From: Macrosoma leucophasiata
Taxonomy: Eukaryota; Arthropoda; Insecta; Lepidoptera; Hedylidae
Length of the DNA: 64,000 bases
Direction: 5' to 3'
Assembly (NCBI GenBank): GCA_036365455.1
Contig: JAWQUS010000017.1
Span: forward strand, 11,780,001 to 11,844,000
Positions 63,066 to 64,000 of this stretch are shown piece after piece. The notes under the pieces were generated by a model that saw only the letters and a program-made list of their open reading frames with translations, was not told the DNA's origin and made no database searches. The translations under genes and the position numbers were made by a program. Position 1 is the first letter of the stretch. Each line of letters opens with the position of its first letter.

Positions 63066-63467
63066 TTATATCATGAGCCTTGCCGCCCTTTTTAATATTG
63101 GTCTTATTTTTGCTATCTTAAGATTCTCAGGAAATGTCTCATTGTCAAAAGATTGGTTTATAAGCGTTACAAGTGGACGCGTTAATTCGCTACAGCAAGT
63201 TTTTATTAAAACTGGGGGAATTTCGTCTACGCCGTAGCTATATTTATTTGGCAGCTCACGAATCGCCATCTGTACCTCTCGATTTGTGGTAGTACTCAAG
63301 TACATTGAGTCAAGTGAGCTTGTAGGCGAGCATTTACCTACTGGCGAATTCGTTGTAGTACACGAGCGAGCCGGATCTCCCACAGACGCGAAATATTCAT
63401 TTAGATTATTTACGTTACGTACGGGGTCGCTACATTCAAAATCTTCTATGTGTAATTTACCCATCAC
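63066..63467 (-). pseudogene. LINE RT N-terminal region
   Basis: LNEYFASVGDPA, AIRELPNKYSYGVDEIPPVL (the D-E-I-P-P motif), LVTLINQSFDNETFPENLKI and AKIRPILKRA, then a shift near 63085. The next motif (YRPIALLPSISKIIEKIM) is visible in another frame. Confidence 0.8.
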
Positions 63468-63475
63468 ACAACATG

Positions 63476-63849
63476 CACAACGACGCTAAAGAAGATTTCA
63501 CTTCAAAAAACAAGTACACACGGATGAAGTACGGACAAAAGCTAGTTTCGTATTAAATATATAATATTCAAAACATTTGTGAGGGAAACCAGCCATGTTG
63601 GTAGTTTGTAAAATGCTCACACATGAATGGGCTGATTAAACCGGCTTTCGAAGCGCATCGAGACGTCAATGGGATTTAAAATCATGTCAACATGATTAAT
63701 AAAGTATGCAGATGAGATAATCACTGTCCGTATCCATTATTATAAATATTCATCGCAAATAATTTAATTTCGTGTACTGTGTCTCATAAAATAAGTGTAA
63801 TGAATTTTCAATTACACTGATCACAGCATACAAGTGTTGTTATCTATAT
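63476..63849. other. Unassigned DNA
   Basis: No repeat or gene recognised. AGCGCATCGAGACGTCAATG (63652) resembles a word at 59115, so a short piece of shared unclassified sequence is possible. Confidence 0.3.
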
Positions 63850-64000
63850 TATAAAAATAAGTCGGGTTTTCCTTCCTGACGCTATAACTCCAGAAAGCAC
63901 GAACCGATTTCCACGGTTTTGCATTCGTTGGAAAGGTCTCGGGCTCCGTGAGGTTTATAGCAAAGAAAATTAAAAAAAAACGCGGGCGAAGCCGCGGGAA
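63850..64000 (-). repeat. LINE-3'-end-like repeat (family G12), runs off the window
   Basis: CGCGGGCGAAGCCGCGGGAA at the right edge is the inverted start. CGAACCGATTTCCACGGTTT and AAATAAGTCGGG follow toward the left. The remainder lies beyond position 64000. Confidence 0.6.

Larger units (their letters stand above)
61570..63475 (-). mobile_element. Jockey/CR1-superfamily LINE, 5'-truncated, frame-broken
   Basis: A minus-strand non-LTR element from the RT N-terminal region to the C-terminus, with several stops and shifts. The endonuclease and ORF1 are missing, as in 5'-truncated insertions. It is a different family from the 52-57 kb LINE (motif B IPQGSVLGCILFLAYIND versus VPQGSILGPFLYLVYIND). 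Confidence 0.82.

Overview
This window reads as AT-rich nuclear DNA from an insect, most likely a moth or butterfly. I found no complete host gene. What can be read is mobile-element sequence: a BEL/Pao LTR retrotransposon with an env-like C-terminal region, several decayed non-LTR (LINE) elements, tRNA-derived SINEs, at least three kinds of non-autonomous DNA transposon, and about 22 copies of one poly(A)-tailed repeat, called RepA here. Assignment to Lepidoptera rests on remembered resemblance of RepA, the reverse transcriptase fragments and the short repeats to common lepidopteran elements; no database was searched.

Layout. 1-11 kb: mostly unassigned AT-rich DNA with RepA fragments, one SINE, a LINE scrap and a direct-repeat pair. 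11-13.5 kb: small non-autonomous elements, including a 28-bp hAT-like relic with an 8-bp target duplication, then a perfect 50-bp hairpin. 13.5-15.9 kb: an I/R1-type LINE whose RT core is internally deleted while its RNase H stays open. 16.65-24.06 kb: a nearly pristine BEL/Pao provirus on the minus strand (240-bp LTRs differing at one base, 5-bp target duplication, tRNA-Tyr-type primer site). Its single gag-pol-env frame appears to lack the integrase catalytic core and the Gag zinc knuckles. 24-37 kb: LINE 3' ends, an inverted pair of SINEs, a Jockey/CR1-type RT fragment and many RepA copies. 37-46 kb: RepA copies carrying nested hAT-like and Harbinger-like MITEs. 46-51 kb: a local direct duplication plus more SINE and LINE ends. 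52-57 kb: a near full-length CR1/Jockey-type LINE with ORF1, endonuclease and RT, broken by frameshifts. 57-64 kb: another MITE, a little-repeated stretch with a cluster of AATTACG sites, a SINE nested in a TIR element, and a minus-strand LINE RT.

The elements probably interact as families. The LINE machineries are the likely source of the poly(A)-tailed RepA and SINE copies. The BEL provirus looks as if it was mobilised recently with enzymes supplied by an intact relative, because it lacks its own integrase core. Nested insertions give relative ages: RepA is older than the hAT and Harbinger MITEs inside it, and a TIR element is older than the SINE inside it.
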